DNA of 63,533 nucleotides from Paenibacillus sp. MMS18-CY102 (GTDB taxonomy: Bacteria; Bacillota; Bacilli; Paenibacillales; Paenibacillaceae): contig NZ_WSTC01000034.1 of assembly GCF_009789195.1 (NCBI RefSeq), positions 1 through 63,533 of the forward strand, given 5' to 3'. Under the pieces are notes generated by a model, which ran no database searches, had not been told where the DNA came from, and saw only the letters and a list, made by a program, of their open reading frames with translations. Below are positions 31,603-39,676 of this stretch, piece by piece. Every line of letters begins with the position of its first letter. Position 1 is the stretch's first letter. The translations under genes and the position numbers were made by a program.

Positions 31603-31639
31603 GGCGACTGCTCTCCAGTCTATTTAGAGAGCGATCGCC
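31603..31639 (-). terminator. Hairpin between synthesis and transporter genes
   Basis: GGCGACTGCTCTC and GAGAGCGATCGCC pair except for two bases, giving a stable stem with an 11-base loop. On the minus strand it is followed by TAATTTGTTTCGATTT, a poor T tract. Likely a partial terminator or processing site inside the operon. Confidence 0.5.
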
Positions 31640-31676
31640 GCATACTTCATTACTTTTCAACTGTCACTCATCCTGT

Positions 31677-32336
31677 TTAATGAAAATCTACCTGCAGTCG
31701 ACTAATATGCTCTAATCCAACACGAAGTTGTTGTCTTGCTCCGTACGTTGGATAGAAAGTTCCACTCTCGGGTTGATAGATCCGCGCGTTCGGGAACATC
31801 GCTTTTCCTCGGATGAACAACGTTAAGCAGTGCTCATCGACACTTTCATTTATGGTCTGATGAGCTATATCAAGCATACCAGAATACGTGTCACCTTCCG
31901 ATAAAACCCTATCACCTACTAATGACAGCTCAGCCTTCTTCTCTTGCTCATTTACATTTAGGATCCGATAAGACTTATCACGATACGCCCCTTTTAGAAT
32001 GAGCGTGGAGTAGAGCCATTTATGGCTGTGCACTTTAGCCGTCGTTTCCCCATTCAATTTTTTATGCTTAAATCGATGAATTCGAATTCGGAACAAATCT
32101 TCTGGATGCATATAAAGCATGAATTTATCCATTGTAATGCGTGGATAATTCATATGCGGCTCGTACTCTTCTAGTAACTCGTTATTAAGCAGGATAGTTT
32201 CACACCGTTCCCGAATTATCTCCGGTTGACGTCCAAACTCATACAAAATTTGTTCGACAGCCCGACTATCACGATAGCTTTTATCATTCCAATCAACGTT
32301 GCGCTCCAGCTCATTCACAAATGAGTTCCAGCTCAT
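31677..32336 (-). CDS. Cupin-like protein of unknown function
   Basis: 219 residues with no TM segment. The pattern is that of a cupin barrel: KVHSHKWLYSTLILKGAYRD (His-x-His, then Gly-rich strand), and later AHQTINESVDEHCLTLFIRG. A metal-binding site formed by the HSH histidines and a later His is plausible, as in cysteine dioxygenase-like enzymes. No specific family was recognised. GGGGGG lies upstream of the ATG, which starts 1 base after the kinase stop. As part of the synthesis operon it may be an oxygenase, isomerase or binding protein; unproven. Confidence 0.6.
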   Translation of the reverse strand: MSWNSFVNELERNVDWNDKSYRDSRAVEQILYEFGRQPEIIRERCETILLNNELLEEYEPHMNYPRITMDKFMLYMHPEDLFRIRIHRFKHKKLNGETTAKVHSHKWLYSTLILKGAYRDKSYRILNVNEQEKKAELSLVGDRVLSEGDTYSGMLDIAHQTINESVDEHCLTLFIRGKAMFPNARIYQPESGTFYPTYGARQQLRVGLEHISRLQVDFH

Positions 32337-32337
32337 T

Positions 32338-32982
32338 TCACGCCCCCCCTGTGCCATTCAACAGACCGTCAACTGCCACTTTGATATCTTCAAAAGCTTT
32401 CATTGGACTTCTTGTAGTATCAATCGAAATAATTCCCATTTCATCGACTAATTTGCAAAATTGTTCAGTGACATCGCGATGAAGATTCTCATTCAAGTAA
32501 CAATCTTTCTCTGACTCTCTTTCTTTAACACGAGAGATCGAAAGATCAGCAGAAACATTTGCTAAAAATACAAGATCAGGTTTTGGCAGATACTTCATGA
32601 CATCAAAAAACCATGTTTCGTTCAAGTAACCCCTTGCACGCATATTCGCAATGGAAGTATATACATAACGGTCACTTACTACAATCTTCCCTTCCCGAAG
32701 GGCAGGGATAATTTCTTCGTGCGCGTGCTGCATTCTCTCTGATAAAGTTAGCAACAATACAGCTCTGTAATCAACATTTGGATTAGGCGTGTACATCATC
32801 TTTTTAAAAATATCCATCTCCCTAACGATGTCACGCGGCTGTTTCGTAAATACAAGCTGTTCCGACGGATATCGAGTTAACAGCTCTTTATACAGCAGCT
32901 CAATCATTGTCGATTTACCGCTGCCATCTACGCCACACATCGCGATCAGTTTACCGGGACTTTGATGAGGTTGCATCGACAT
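32338..32982 (-). CDS. Thymidylate kinase-like P-loop nucleotide kinase
   Basis: 214 residues. Walker A is IAMCGVDGSGKSTMIEL; the Tmk/dNK family DR(Y/x) motif is VSDRYVYTSIANMRARGY; the lid contains VKERESEKD. Tmk converts dTMP to dTDP, but the family includes kinases for other nucleoside monophosphates, and cluster context makes a specialised substrate possible. A separate housekeeping tmk is expected elsewhere in the genome. 23 bases separate it from the orotate-PRT-like gene. It has the same AT-rich composition as the rest of the island. Confidence 0.82.
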   Translation of the reverse strand: MSMQPHQSPGKLIAMCGVDGSGKSTMIELLYKELLTRYPSEQLVFTKQPRDIVREMDIFKKMMYTPNPNVDYRAVLLLTLSERMQHAHEEIIPALREGKIVVSDRYVYTSIANMRARGYLNETWFFDVMKYLPKPDLVFLANVSADLSISRVKERESEKDCYLNENLHRDVTEQFCKLVDEMGIISIDTTRSPMKAFEDIKVAVDGLLNGTGGA

Positions 32983-33005
32983 CTTCTCACCACTTCCTTC
33001 TCTAA

Positions 33006-33557
33006 TTATTCCGATAACAATAAGTCATTTATTTGGTACAAGCTGATTAAATTAACACCAGCTCTACGAAGCTTCTCTTTTGCACCACGCTCTCGATCAA
33101 CTACCGTAATTGCTAATTCCACGGCGGCACCCTTCTCCTTGATTAACGATAGACACCGAATCAGTGTATCTCCGCTGGAAGATACATCGTCTACCAAGAC
33201 GTAACGCTTTCCTGCCTGAATTGACGTATCAACTAGCCCATTAATTCCGTGAGCTTTACTTGCTTTGCGAATATAGACCCCGTGTAATGGTTTTCGTTCC
33301 AGCTGAGCCAGTACAAGCAGAGCACTAATAATAGAAGTAGCCCCTGTATCTTCACCCGCAACAGCATGAGCACCATCCTCTTCAATATGCTCTATCATCC
33401 GTCTGGCCACTGCTGTTAGCGCTAATGGGTTGCTTGTAATCACACGTCCATTAACAAAAAACGAAGTCGGCGTACCATCTTTCATCGTAAACGGACCGCG
33501 CTGAACTGCTAGACGCACGATGTCTAGCAGTTCAGCTTCATGCAAAATAGAATCCAT
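33006..33557 (-). CDS. Orotate phosphoribosyltransferase-like protein (PyrE family)
   Basis: 183 residues of the type I PRT fold. The PRPP-binding motif is RYVLVDDVSSSGDTLIRCL, preceded by VAGEDTGATSIISALLVLAQ and VYIRKASKAHG, the OPRT-type arrangement (Arg-Lys-x-x-Lys-x-HG). The start SILHEAELLDIVRLAVQRG and SFFVNGRVITSNP also match the pyrE pattern. The ATG at 33557 has GGGGGA 7 bases upstream. In this cluster it is not near other pyr genes, so it may attach ribose-5-phosphate to a cluster-specific base; transfer to orotate cannot be excluded. Confidence 0.82.
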   Translation of the reverse strand: MDSILHEAELLDIVRLAVQRGPFTMKDGTPTSFFVNGRVITSNPLALTAVARRMIEHIEEDGAHAVAGEDTGATSIISALLVLAQLERKPLHGVYIRKASKAHGINGLVDTSIQAGKRYVLVDDVSSSGDTLIRCLSLIKEKGAAVELAITVVDRERGAKEKLRRAGVNLISLYQINDLLLSE

Positions 33558-33599
33558 CTTCATTCCCCCAAATAACTGCGGCAAGTTTCCGTATTCATA

Positions 33600-34157
33600 T
33601 TAATTGCCGAGAACTGTTACGCCGCTCTCTTCAACTTTAATTTTAAGAACGGTTTTCACATCAACGCCAGTTTTTCTCTTTATAAACTCCACCCCTTGGT
33701 TCTCAGCCTTTTCTACCAAAACAAGAATTTCAGCAATTTCGGCTCCCCGCTGACGCACAGCATTTATTAAGGACAGCAATGTACCGCCTGTACTAATCGT
33801 ATCATCTACAATAATCACTCGATCTCCAGGCTCAATTCCATTAACATACAAATTACCTTTATAATATTCACACGCAATAGGAACATTGACCTCTGTTGGC
33901 AAATGATACGGATACCAACGAGCGATTGCCAAAGGAAGCCCACGTATTAATGAAACTGCCGTACTTAAAGCAACTCCTTTGTCTTCCTCGGTTAATATTT
34001 TGTTCCCGCTCCATTCACCAACCTTTATCAACTCATGTGCAGCATGCCACAACAACTGCGGTCTCAATGCTGGAATTTGATCCGTCATTTCATTTATCGT
34101 AGTAAGATATTCTCCAGTTCGCATTACACTAGCTTTTTGATATGCCTCGGCCAACAA
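33600..34157 (-). CDS. Adenine-PRT-like phosphoribosyltransferase
   Basis: 185 residues. The PRPP motif RVIIVDDTISTGGTLLSLIN is perfect for a type I PRT, and the region before it (KGVALSTAVSLIRGLPLAIAR) resembles APRT/PurR-type proteins. Start TTG at 34157 has GGGGG 7 bases upstream. The N-terminal half contains an extra helical segment (TGEYLTTINEMTDQIPALRP) that is not in housekeeping apt. It is the second PRT in the same operon, 12 bases before the acyl ligase in the transcript order. Substrate base unknown. Confidence 0.78.
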   Translation of the reverse strand: MLAEAYQKASVMRTGEYLTTINEMTDQIPALRPQLLWHAAHELIKVGEWSGNKILTEEDKGVALSTAVSLIRGLPLAIARWYPYHLPTEVNVPIACEYYKGNLYVNGIEPGDRVIIVDDTISTGGTLLSLINAVRQRGAEIAEILVLVEKAENQGVEFIKRKTGVDVKTVLKIKVEESGVTVLGN

Positions 34158-34169
34158 AACAATTCCCCC

Positions 34170-35675
34170 TCAATTCATCTCCGAAAGATAATAAGATCGC
34201 ATAATTTTGCCCGATTCAGTACGTTGCAGCTTATTTATAAAATTAATAAGTTTCGGTATTTTATATGCAACAAGATGCTGTCGGCAATATTTAATAAGGT
34301 CATCTTCTGAAATGATTTCACTTTTTCGCGTTACAACAAAAGCTTGTACAACTTCATTTCTTCCATCATCCTTCTTAGGCAACACAAGACATTCTTCTAG
34401 CCAACCACTTTGCATTAGAACATCTTCTACTTCAGATGGATCCACTTTATTCCCCGCAACGTTTATAATCCACTTCTTGCGCTGCGCTAAATATAGATAC
34501 CCTTCTTCATCAAGCCAACCCAGGTCCCCTGTCGGAACACCAAAAGGAGTTGCAAGCACACACGCCAGCTCCTCGGCAAGGCTCCAATACCCTGAAGGAG
34601 CGTATGCCCGCGCAATATAAACTTCACCTATTTGGCCACGTGGCAATATAGCACCCGTTTCATCAACTATTGAAATCTTGACACCTGGTAACGGTTTACC
34701 CGCCGACTCAGGTTTGAGTGGATTATCATTTAATGACACAACACCACCCTCGGATAAACCATACTCTTGCAACAAGTGCACGTTAGTACTCTTGTGAAAT
34801 GCATGTGCCGTTTCTTCCGTCAGTTTCACACCGCCAGCATATGCTAAACGCAAACTCTTCAACTGTTGTTCGGCATTCTCTGACCTACTGATGCCCATAT
34901 ACAAGTAAGGTACTCCAATTGCAATTGTAGTTTTATATTCTGAACATATATCTACGAACTGTTTAGGACTAAATCCCTTAGATACGATAATTAATGCCCC
35001 GGTGTAAATCGCCGCCCTCCAAAACGCACATGCATAACTATGATGAAGTGGACTTGTGCACAGCACATTATCTGCCGGTCCCATATCAGTACGAAGCGCC
35101 ACCGATTGCGCCTCATCTACTAAATTGCCAATCGCTCGAGCAATTGCTTTTGGCGTTCCCGAAGAACCAGAAGTCAAATGAATAAGGGAGAACGTTTCCG
35201 GAAATTGAATTGGAATGTTGGTGTTTTCTGAGACATTATGAACAATAGGTTTTGTTACCATTTGCCCAGAAATCGTTAAAAAATGAATTTTTTTGTCCCA
35301 TTCCACAAAATATGATTCATTCAAATCCGTGCATACATAATGTGGTCCAAAAAGATCAATAAGCTTTCTTCGTTCAAATGGTTTTAAGTCAACTGCCGCA
35401 GGTAGCACTAGGGCGCCAGTTTCCATTGCCGCTATCATAGCCGCTATAAAATATCGCGCTTCCCGGCAATAAATCAGGATTCTCTTCCCTTGATTTACTC
35501 CAACTCCTCTCATTTCACGTTGAATGTTTTCGACTAATAACAATAATTCAGAATAGGAAGTAACAGTATCCTTTTCAATTATTGCAGACCGATTAGGAGT
35601 TGCCTCGGCATGCAGTTTTAACCTATCGTAAAACGCTACTATTGAAATTAAATTCCTGTCGTCTACTTTTGTCAT
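34170..35675 (-). CDS. AMP-dependent acyl ligase (acyl-AMP ligase/adenylation enzyme)
   Basis: 501 residues of the ANL superfamily. Core motifs: A3 SLIHLTSGSSGTPKAIARAI, A5 LLQEYGLSEGGVVSLN, A7 VPTGDLGWLDEEG, A8 KWIINVAGNKVDPSEVEDVL and A10 RTESGKIM with the catalytic Lys. It would activate a carboxylic acid as acyl-AMP and pass it to CoA or to the carrier protein encoded next to it. There is no fused carrier or condensation domain. Its ATG overlaps the ketosynthase stop by 4 bases (ATGA), supporting joint action with the ketosynthase and ACP. Confidence 0.9.
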   Translation of the reverse strand: MTKVDDRNLISIVAFYDRLKLHAEATPNRSAIIEKDTVTSYSELLLLVENIQREMRGVGVNQGKRILIYCREARYFIAAMIAAMETGALVLPAAVDLKPFERRKLIDLFGPHYVCTDLNESYFVEWDKKIHFLTISGQMVTKPIVHNVSENTNIPIQFPETFSLIHLTSGSSGTPKAIARAIGNLVDEAQSVALRTDMGPADNVLCTSPLHHSYACAFWRAAIYTGALIIVSKGFSPKQFVDICSEYKTTIAIGVPYLYMGISRSENAEQQLKSLRLAYAGGVKLTEETAHAFHKSTNVHLLQEYGLSEGGVVSLNDNPLKPESAGKPLPGVKISIVDETGAILPRGQIGEVYIARAYAPSGYWSLAEELACVLATPFGVPTGDLGWLDEEGYLYLAQRKKWIINVAGNKVDPSEVEDVLMQSGWLEECLVLPKKDDGRNEVVQAFVVTRKSEIISEDDLIKYCRQHLVAYKIPKLINFINKLQRTESGKIMRSYYLSEMN

Positions 35676-37975
35676 CGAACACCTCGTAATGAGTGACGAA
35701 GTAAAAAACTATTCACAGCACCTCGGTTCGATGCTGAATAACACCAAACAAGCCTTTCGTCAGAACCTCCAGCTCGGAGCCTTTCAGAAGCCTCAATTAA
35801 TGTCAAGGAAGCACTAGCCCCCCACGTATGTCCGCGCAACCGTTCAGAACTATCCCAAATAGGTATGTTAGAGCGTTCAAGACCGAATTGGGCAAGCACG
35901 GCCGTTTCTCCCTCGATTTGTTTGGATAAGCTCATACCATTCGGATGCGTACATATTGACCTCAATACATCTAACTGGTGAATCCCAGCTTGTTGACAAG
36001 CCGATTGCAACGACTTTCTTAAAACAGTCTCAAACGAATTGAAGCTCCCAACCGGTTCGAAGCAACTACCCACGCCTACAATTTCAATGACCGACTCTTC
36101 GGATAATTCATATTCTTTTTCGGCGACCAACACCAACATTGAGACTGCCTCAGAAAGTTCTTGTTCTCCATTGCGATATAACGGATGCTGTTCAACTGCA
36201 AACTCGGATATCTCATCATAGCCACCAACAACCATACCCTCAGCATTGCCGCGCCTTATTTGATCAAAAGCGTAGCGAATAGCATCCCCCCCTGAATGGC
36301 TTCCTATTGCAAATGTGGAATTAATGCCTCTTAGTTGATGCTTTATAGCCGCAAACGTTGACGGTGCATTAAATGTATTCTTTGTCGCGTCGTTCGGATT
36401 TATGGCGCGAGGACCATGTGACAAAAGAGTAGACAACAACCGTTCCCCCGTACTTTGTGAACCATAGAAACTCTCAAGCGCAACACCAAAGCGATCATTA
36501 TCCAGTCCAACTAACTCTAACTTTGCGTACTTTATCGCTTCACCAATTGTTTTCACCACAAGTGACGCCACACGATCATAGGTCGGATCAGGCGTTTCTT
36601 CATTAATTAAATTAATTATCGTCCCATGACGAGTGAATCGTTTAGTTGCACTATCATCAGGAATTAAAGTGGACCATCCCTTAATCACAACAGAGGGATA
36701 CATTGTTTTATCCCGACTAACGGAATGCCCCTTCTCTAGGACGGATGATTTCGTATCATCAGCTAACGTTGTTGCCAGCAGCAATGATGCATTTACCCCA
36801 CCAAAGCCTAGCGAGTTTGACATCGCATAGGTTAAAGGAATGTCTTCAGATGAGTCCTTGATAAATCGAAAAGGAAATGCCCGTTCCGGCTCACTGAGAT
36901 TAGCTGTTGGAGTAAGCTGTTGCTTGTATAAACTAAGTGCAGTTACTATGGCCTCTAGGCTACCTGCCGTGCCTTGCAAATGCCCCGTAACAGACTTGAC
37001 GCCATTGACCGCAACGCAGTTAGCATGTTTTCCAAAGAAAATAGATAAAGATTCCATTTCTTTCAAATCATTTGCAACAGTCCCAGTTCCATGGCAATTC
37101 ACGTATTCAATCTGCTCTCTCTCTATTCCAGATTGGGAAATCGCAGTAGTCATCGCTCGTACTAGTCCCTCACTCTTCGCTCTTGTCATATGAAATGCAT
37201 CACATGACACACCGCAGCCAAGCACCTCTGCATATATGGTTGCGTTTCGCTTCTGTGCGCTATCCAATGATTCCAAAACTAGAATACCTGCGCCTTCACC
37301 GAGCATCATACCGTTCCGATTAACATCGAATGGCCTGCATAAGTCGTTAGATACAATTCGTAACGAGTTAAAAATAGCGAATGGCACCTCAGCAATGGAA
37401 TCAGTCCCGCCCGCCAGTATTCGTTCGGCAACCCCGTCTCGAATCAGTTCAGCTGCATATCCTATGCTCATGGTTCCAGAGGCACACGCCGCAGACATAG
37501 TCACCACAATGCCATGAAGCCCAAATCTAGCAGCCACGGCTCTTGCCGCACCAGCATAGTAAGCTTGCGAACTTAGCATCAAACGTTTATTTGAAAGATT
37601 TATTGAATCCCGACTTCCCTCAATTTTATAAAGCTGCTCACCAGTAACCCATCCAGCACTCGTTGTTGAAAGAACTAGACCCACACCTGATAGCTGCTCT
37701 TTGTTCAATCGGGCATCTTTCAGAGCTTGACTAGTTGCATCAAGAGCTAATCTCACAGCCGGGTCAGCATTCCTTAAATAAGAACCCTTTACCGTGTCCA
37801 TTCGTGAGAAAGCTCCCTTACGCGCCCTATATCTGTCGGCACTAAAACGAGTGGGTTCTCCAAATGGTTGTTCTCCAGCACGCAGCCCGCACCATAATTG
37901 TTCAATACCAGAACCCAGCGCAGTGGATGCACCAATTCCTGTGATTACTACTCTATTACTAACTGATTTGCTCAC
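35672..37975 (-). CDS. Fused double ketosynthase (KS plus KS-like chain-length-factor domain)
   Basis: 767 residues. Domain 1 (about 5-405) is a FabF/type II PKS KS with complete Cys-His-His: SAACASGTMSIGYA (Cys164), YVNCHGTGTVAND (His295), NGVKSVTGHLQGTAGSLE (Lys327, His332). Domain 2 (about 430-765) is KS-like: IGSHSGGDAIRYA has Ser559 in place of Cys, THPNGMSL keeps the first His, and ERLRGHTWGASASLT keeps the second His but not the Lys. This is the logic of KSalpha plus chain-length factor, here in one chain. Start GTG 37975 has GGGAG 7 bases upstream; ATG 37999 overlaps the acpP-like gene. No KR, DH or acyltransferase is adjacent, so malonyl transfer would use the fatty-acid FabD. Confidence 0.88.
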   Translation of the reverse strand: MSKSVSNRVVITGIGASTALGSGIEQLWCGLRAGEQPFGEPTRFSADRYRARKGAFSRMDTVKGSYLRNADPAVRLALDATSQALKDARLNKEQLSGVGLVLSTTSAGWVTGEQLYKIEGSRDSINLSNKRLMLSSQAYYAGAARAVAARFGLHGIVVTMSAACASGTMSIGYAAELIRDGVAERILAGGTDSIAEVPFAIFNSLRIVSNDLCRPFDVNRNGMMLGEGAGILVLESLDSAQKRNATIYAEVLGCGVSCDAFHMTRAKSEGLVRAMTTAISQSGIEREQIEYVNCHGTGTVANDLKEMESLSIFFGKHANCVAVNGVKSVTGHLQGTAGSLEAIVTALSLYKQQLTPTANLSEPERAFPFRFIKDSSEDIPLTYAMSNSLGFGGVNASLLLATTLADDTKSSVLEKGHSVSRDKTMYPSVVIKGWSTLIPDDSATKRFTRHGTIINLINEETPDPTYDRVASLVVKTIGEAIKYAKLELVGLDNDRFGVALESFYGSQSTGERLLSTLLSHGPRAINPNDATKNTFNAPSTFAAIKHQLRGINSTFAIGSHSGGDAIRYAFDQIRRGNAEGMVVGGYDEISEFAVEQHPLYRNGEQELSEAVSMLVLVAEKEYELSEESVIEIVGVGSCFEPVGSFNSFETVLRKSLQSACQQAGIHQLDVLRSICTHPNGMSLSKQIEGETAVLAQFGLERSNIPIWDSSERLRGHTWGASASLTLIEASERLRAGGSDERLVWCYSASNRGAVNSFLLRHSLRGVR

Positions 37976-37985
37976 TTTCTGCTCC

Positions 37986-38231
37986 CTATACATGAACATT
38001 GTTAGCCAATAAAAGTGATATTGCCCCCTCTATTGTCCGCAATTTCTCCATATCTTCATCATCGATTGTAATATCGAATTTTTGTTCTAACTCGAAAGCT
38101 AACGACAGCATATCCAAAGAATCGGCACCCAGTTCATGAAAAACGTCAACATTAATGGGAAATTCAGACAAGTTTAACTTCAATGTCGTGCTAAAAATCA
38201 ACTTCAGTGTTTGTTCCAAATTTATATTCAT
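37986..38231 (-). CDS. Acyl carrier protein
   Basis: 81-residue acidic carrier protein. The phosphopantetheine site is FHELGADSLDMLSLAFELEQ (Ser about 39), followed by FDITIDDEDMEKL, typical of helix III. Its stop is 10 bases before the GTG of the double ketosynthase, and AAGGAA precedes its ATG. As the first gene after the internal hairpin region, it heads the second transcript segment. It differs from a housekeeping AcpP by the missing DVVEL motif, which supports a dedicated function. Confidence 0.92.
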   Translation of the reverse strand: MNINLEQTLKLIFSTTLKLNLSEFPINVDVFHELGADSLDMLSLAFELEQKFDITIDDEDMEKLRTIEGAISLLLANNVHV

Positions 38232-38279
38232 ATAAATTTCCTTTCAATAAATTAATATAGTAATACTGGCAAATTAGTG

Positions 38280-38308
38280 TTGAAATACAGCTCTTGATTT
38301 ATTATAAT
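38280..38308 (+). promoter_or_regulatory. Consensus-like rightward promoter inside a perfect palindrome
   Basis: TTGAAA (38280-38285), 17 bases, TATAAT (38303-38308). The -10 lies in the centre of a 36-base perfect palindrome (38287-38322), so TATAAT also appears on the minus strand, there with a weak -35 (TTAGAT). It points toward the 3' end of the leftward PurO-like gene. Confidence 0.5.
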
Positions 38309-38322
38309 AAATCAAGAGCTGT
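38287..38322. repeat. 36-base perfect palindrome
   Basis: ACAGCTCTTGATTTATTA is followed directly by its exact reverse complement, with no loop. It could be an operator for a dimeric regulator over the promoter, or a transcript hairpin upstream of the ACP gene. Confidence 0.85.
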
Positions 38323-38445
38323 GATCTAAAATGGGCATGACAAAGATAACTTCTTTGTCGTGACAAAGAAATCCCGCTCTAACCGGTAACCTTTTCCTTG
38401 TGCCCGCCAAAGCTTATAGGAAAAGGTTATTTGATTTGTTTTCCA
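38315..38445 (+). ncRNA. Candidate small RNA in the cluster's internal gap
   Basis: A transcript from the rightward promoter would start near 38315, contain GACAAAGA-TAACT-TCTTTGTC (a perfect 8-base hairpin, 38339-38360) and end at TAACCTTTTCCT...AGGAAAAGGTTA (38387-38398 and 38418-38429, perfect 12-base stem) followed by TTTGATTTGTTTT. That is about 130 bases without an open frame. It would run against the 3' end of the PurO-like gene. If not transcribed, the hairpins may simply end the PurO-like transcript on the other strand. Confidence 0.35.
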
Positions 38446-38489
38446 ATAATAGTATAAACTAACATGAAATATATTGTCAACATTACTAT

Positions 38490-39212
38490 TTACTGTGTAT
38501 TTTTATTTCTTATAACGATTTGTACATCCTCTGTCGCAATGTCAATTGTTTTGACCAACAACGAAATTCTATTATCGGGATCGAGCAGATTCCAATATTG
38601 ATCCGCAATATTATCAATTTCCCCATTCAGAGCAACCTTGAATGGCTCCCCTATAAATGAAGGCAAGGGTGTTCCGTCCCCTAAGTAAGTATGTATGCAG
38701 TGCCCTATTCCCGGTGTAGCCTTCTGGTAATTATAATAAAACCTTCCACAACCATCCTCATTGATGCGTTTTAAAATAGAAAGTTGATACGCATAACTCC
38801 CATTATTCCTGTTCACTAATCCCGTTATTCTAGGCGTATAATTCGGCGCATCGGGTTCAAATTCACGCGTAAGCAGCGCCTCTTCAAGGGTGCCTCCCGC
38901 GGAGATTATGTCATACACTGTATCCGTCTGGTCACCGTTCGAAACAATATGATTACCATTGACTGATTTCAACGGATAATAAATGATAAGTGACGGATCA
39001 ATTAACTTAGCTGGGTCAAGTGCTTCAGTTTTAATGAAATCGTTTTCTTTAATAAACTGACGATTTCTACTGTTCTCGCTGCGCCCCATAATCCAGTATA
39101 CCTGTACAAACCGTTCCCCCCGCTCATCCATACCAATGACAATGCCGCGACCTAAATATGAATTATTGTGAATTTGGGCCAGATTATCATATGCTTCTTG
39201 TAAAGAACTCAT
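38490..39212 (-). CDS. IMP cyclohydrolase-like protein (PurO type)
   Basis: 240 residues. The start LAQIHNNSYLGRGIVIGMDE followed by VYWIMGRSENSRNRQF matches the pattern of the archaeal PurO fold (PF07826), where NxYxGR and S-R-S-x-x-N/SRNR line the active site. PurO closes the purine ring by converting FAICAR to IMP. Most Bacillota use PurH, so a PurO-type enzyme in this island is notable and suggests a side pathway. AGAAGGAGAGG precedes the ATG and a good promoter lies 35 bases further up. It is the first gene of the leftward cluster. Confidence 0.75.
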   Translation of the reverse strand: MSSLQEAYDNLAQIHNNSYLGRGIVIGMDERGERFVQVYWIMGRSENSRNRQFIKENDFIKTEALDPAKLIDPSLIIYYPLKSVNGNHIVSNGDQTDTVYDIISAGGTLEEALLTREFEPDAPNYTPRITGLVNRNNGSYAYQLSILKRINEDGCGRFYYNYQKATPGIGHCIHTYLGDGTPLPSFIGEPFKVALNGEIDNIADQYWNLLDPDNRISLLVKTIDIATEDVQIVIRNKNTQ

Positions 39213-39243
39213 TTTCTCGCCTCTCCTTCTAAATCATAGTCTT

Positions 39244-39272
39244 ATTATTACGACATTACATAAAATTGTCAA
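39244..39272 (-). promoter_or_regulatory. Promoter of the cluster (PurO-like gene)
   Basis: On the minus strand a perfect TTGACA (39267-39272), 17 bases, AATAAT (39244-39249), 32 bases before the ATG. It is the strongest sigma-A-like promoter on the leftward strand of the island and may drive the whole cluster if transcription passes the hairpins at 38.3-38.4 kb. Confidence 0.65.
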
Positions 39273-39647
39273 TGACACATTTCGTTTCCACAACTAAAAT
39301 ACCAATTAACTCCTCAATATGCTTTATCACGCTCAAAATAATTCTTGTTGGACTATTAAAACTCAGAAGAGATTCCTAAAGTCATTTTTATATAATTAAT
39401 CAAATATTAATCTTATTAAAATGCAAATATTATTTTATTACGAGCTTGAAATAAAGGAATATGATAATCATGATTGATACATTTAATTAAATTTCTCAGT
39501 AAGGAAAAGAATTTTATATAAGTATCGACTAACTGGTCTCCTTTTCATTTCCAGCCTTTAGAACCGATAAGCAACAGCTTGTTGTTCAGCCAAATTATGA
39601 AACCATATATTTATTAACATGTTAAATTTCTTTATTCTGAATAAATA

Positions 39648-39676
39648 TTGCATTTATCGAACACTTGTTCTATAAT
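39648..39676 (+). promoter_or_regulatory. Promoter of the RidA-family gene
   Basis: TTGCAT (39648-39653), 17 bases, TATAAT (39671-39676), 40 bases upstream of the ATG. TTAACATGTTAA about 25 bases before the -35 could bind a regulator. Confidence 0.6.

Noticed and set aside
27451-39212. Lasso-peptide or lanthipeptide precursor in the island
   Set aside because: Looked for because of the NTP_transf_5 gene, but no short precursor frame and no cyclase, B1/B2 protease or LanC-like gene is present.
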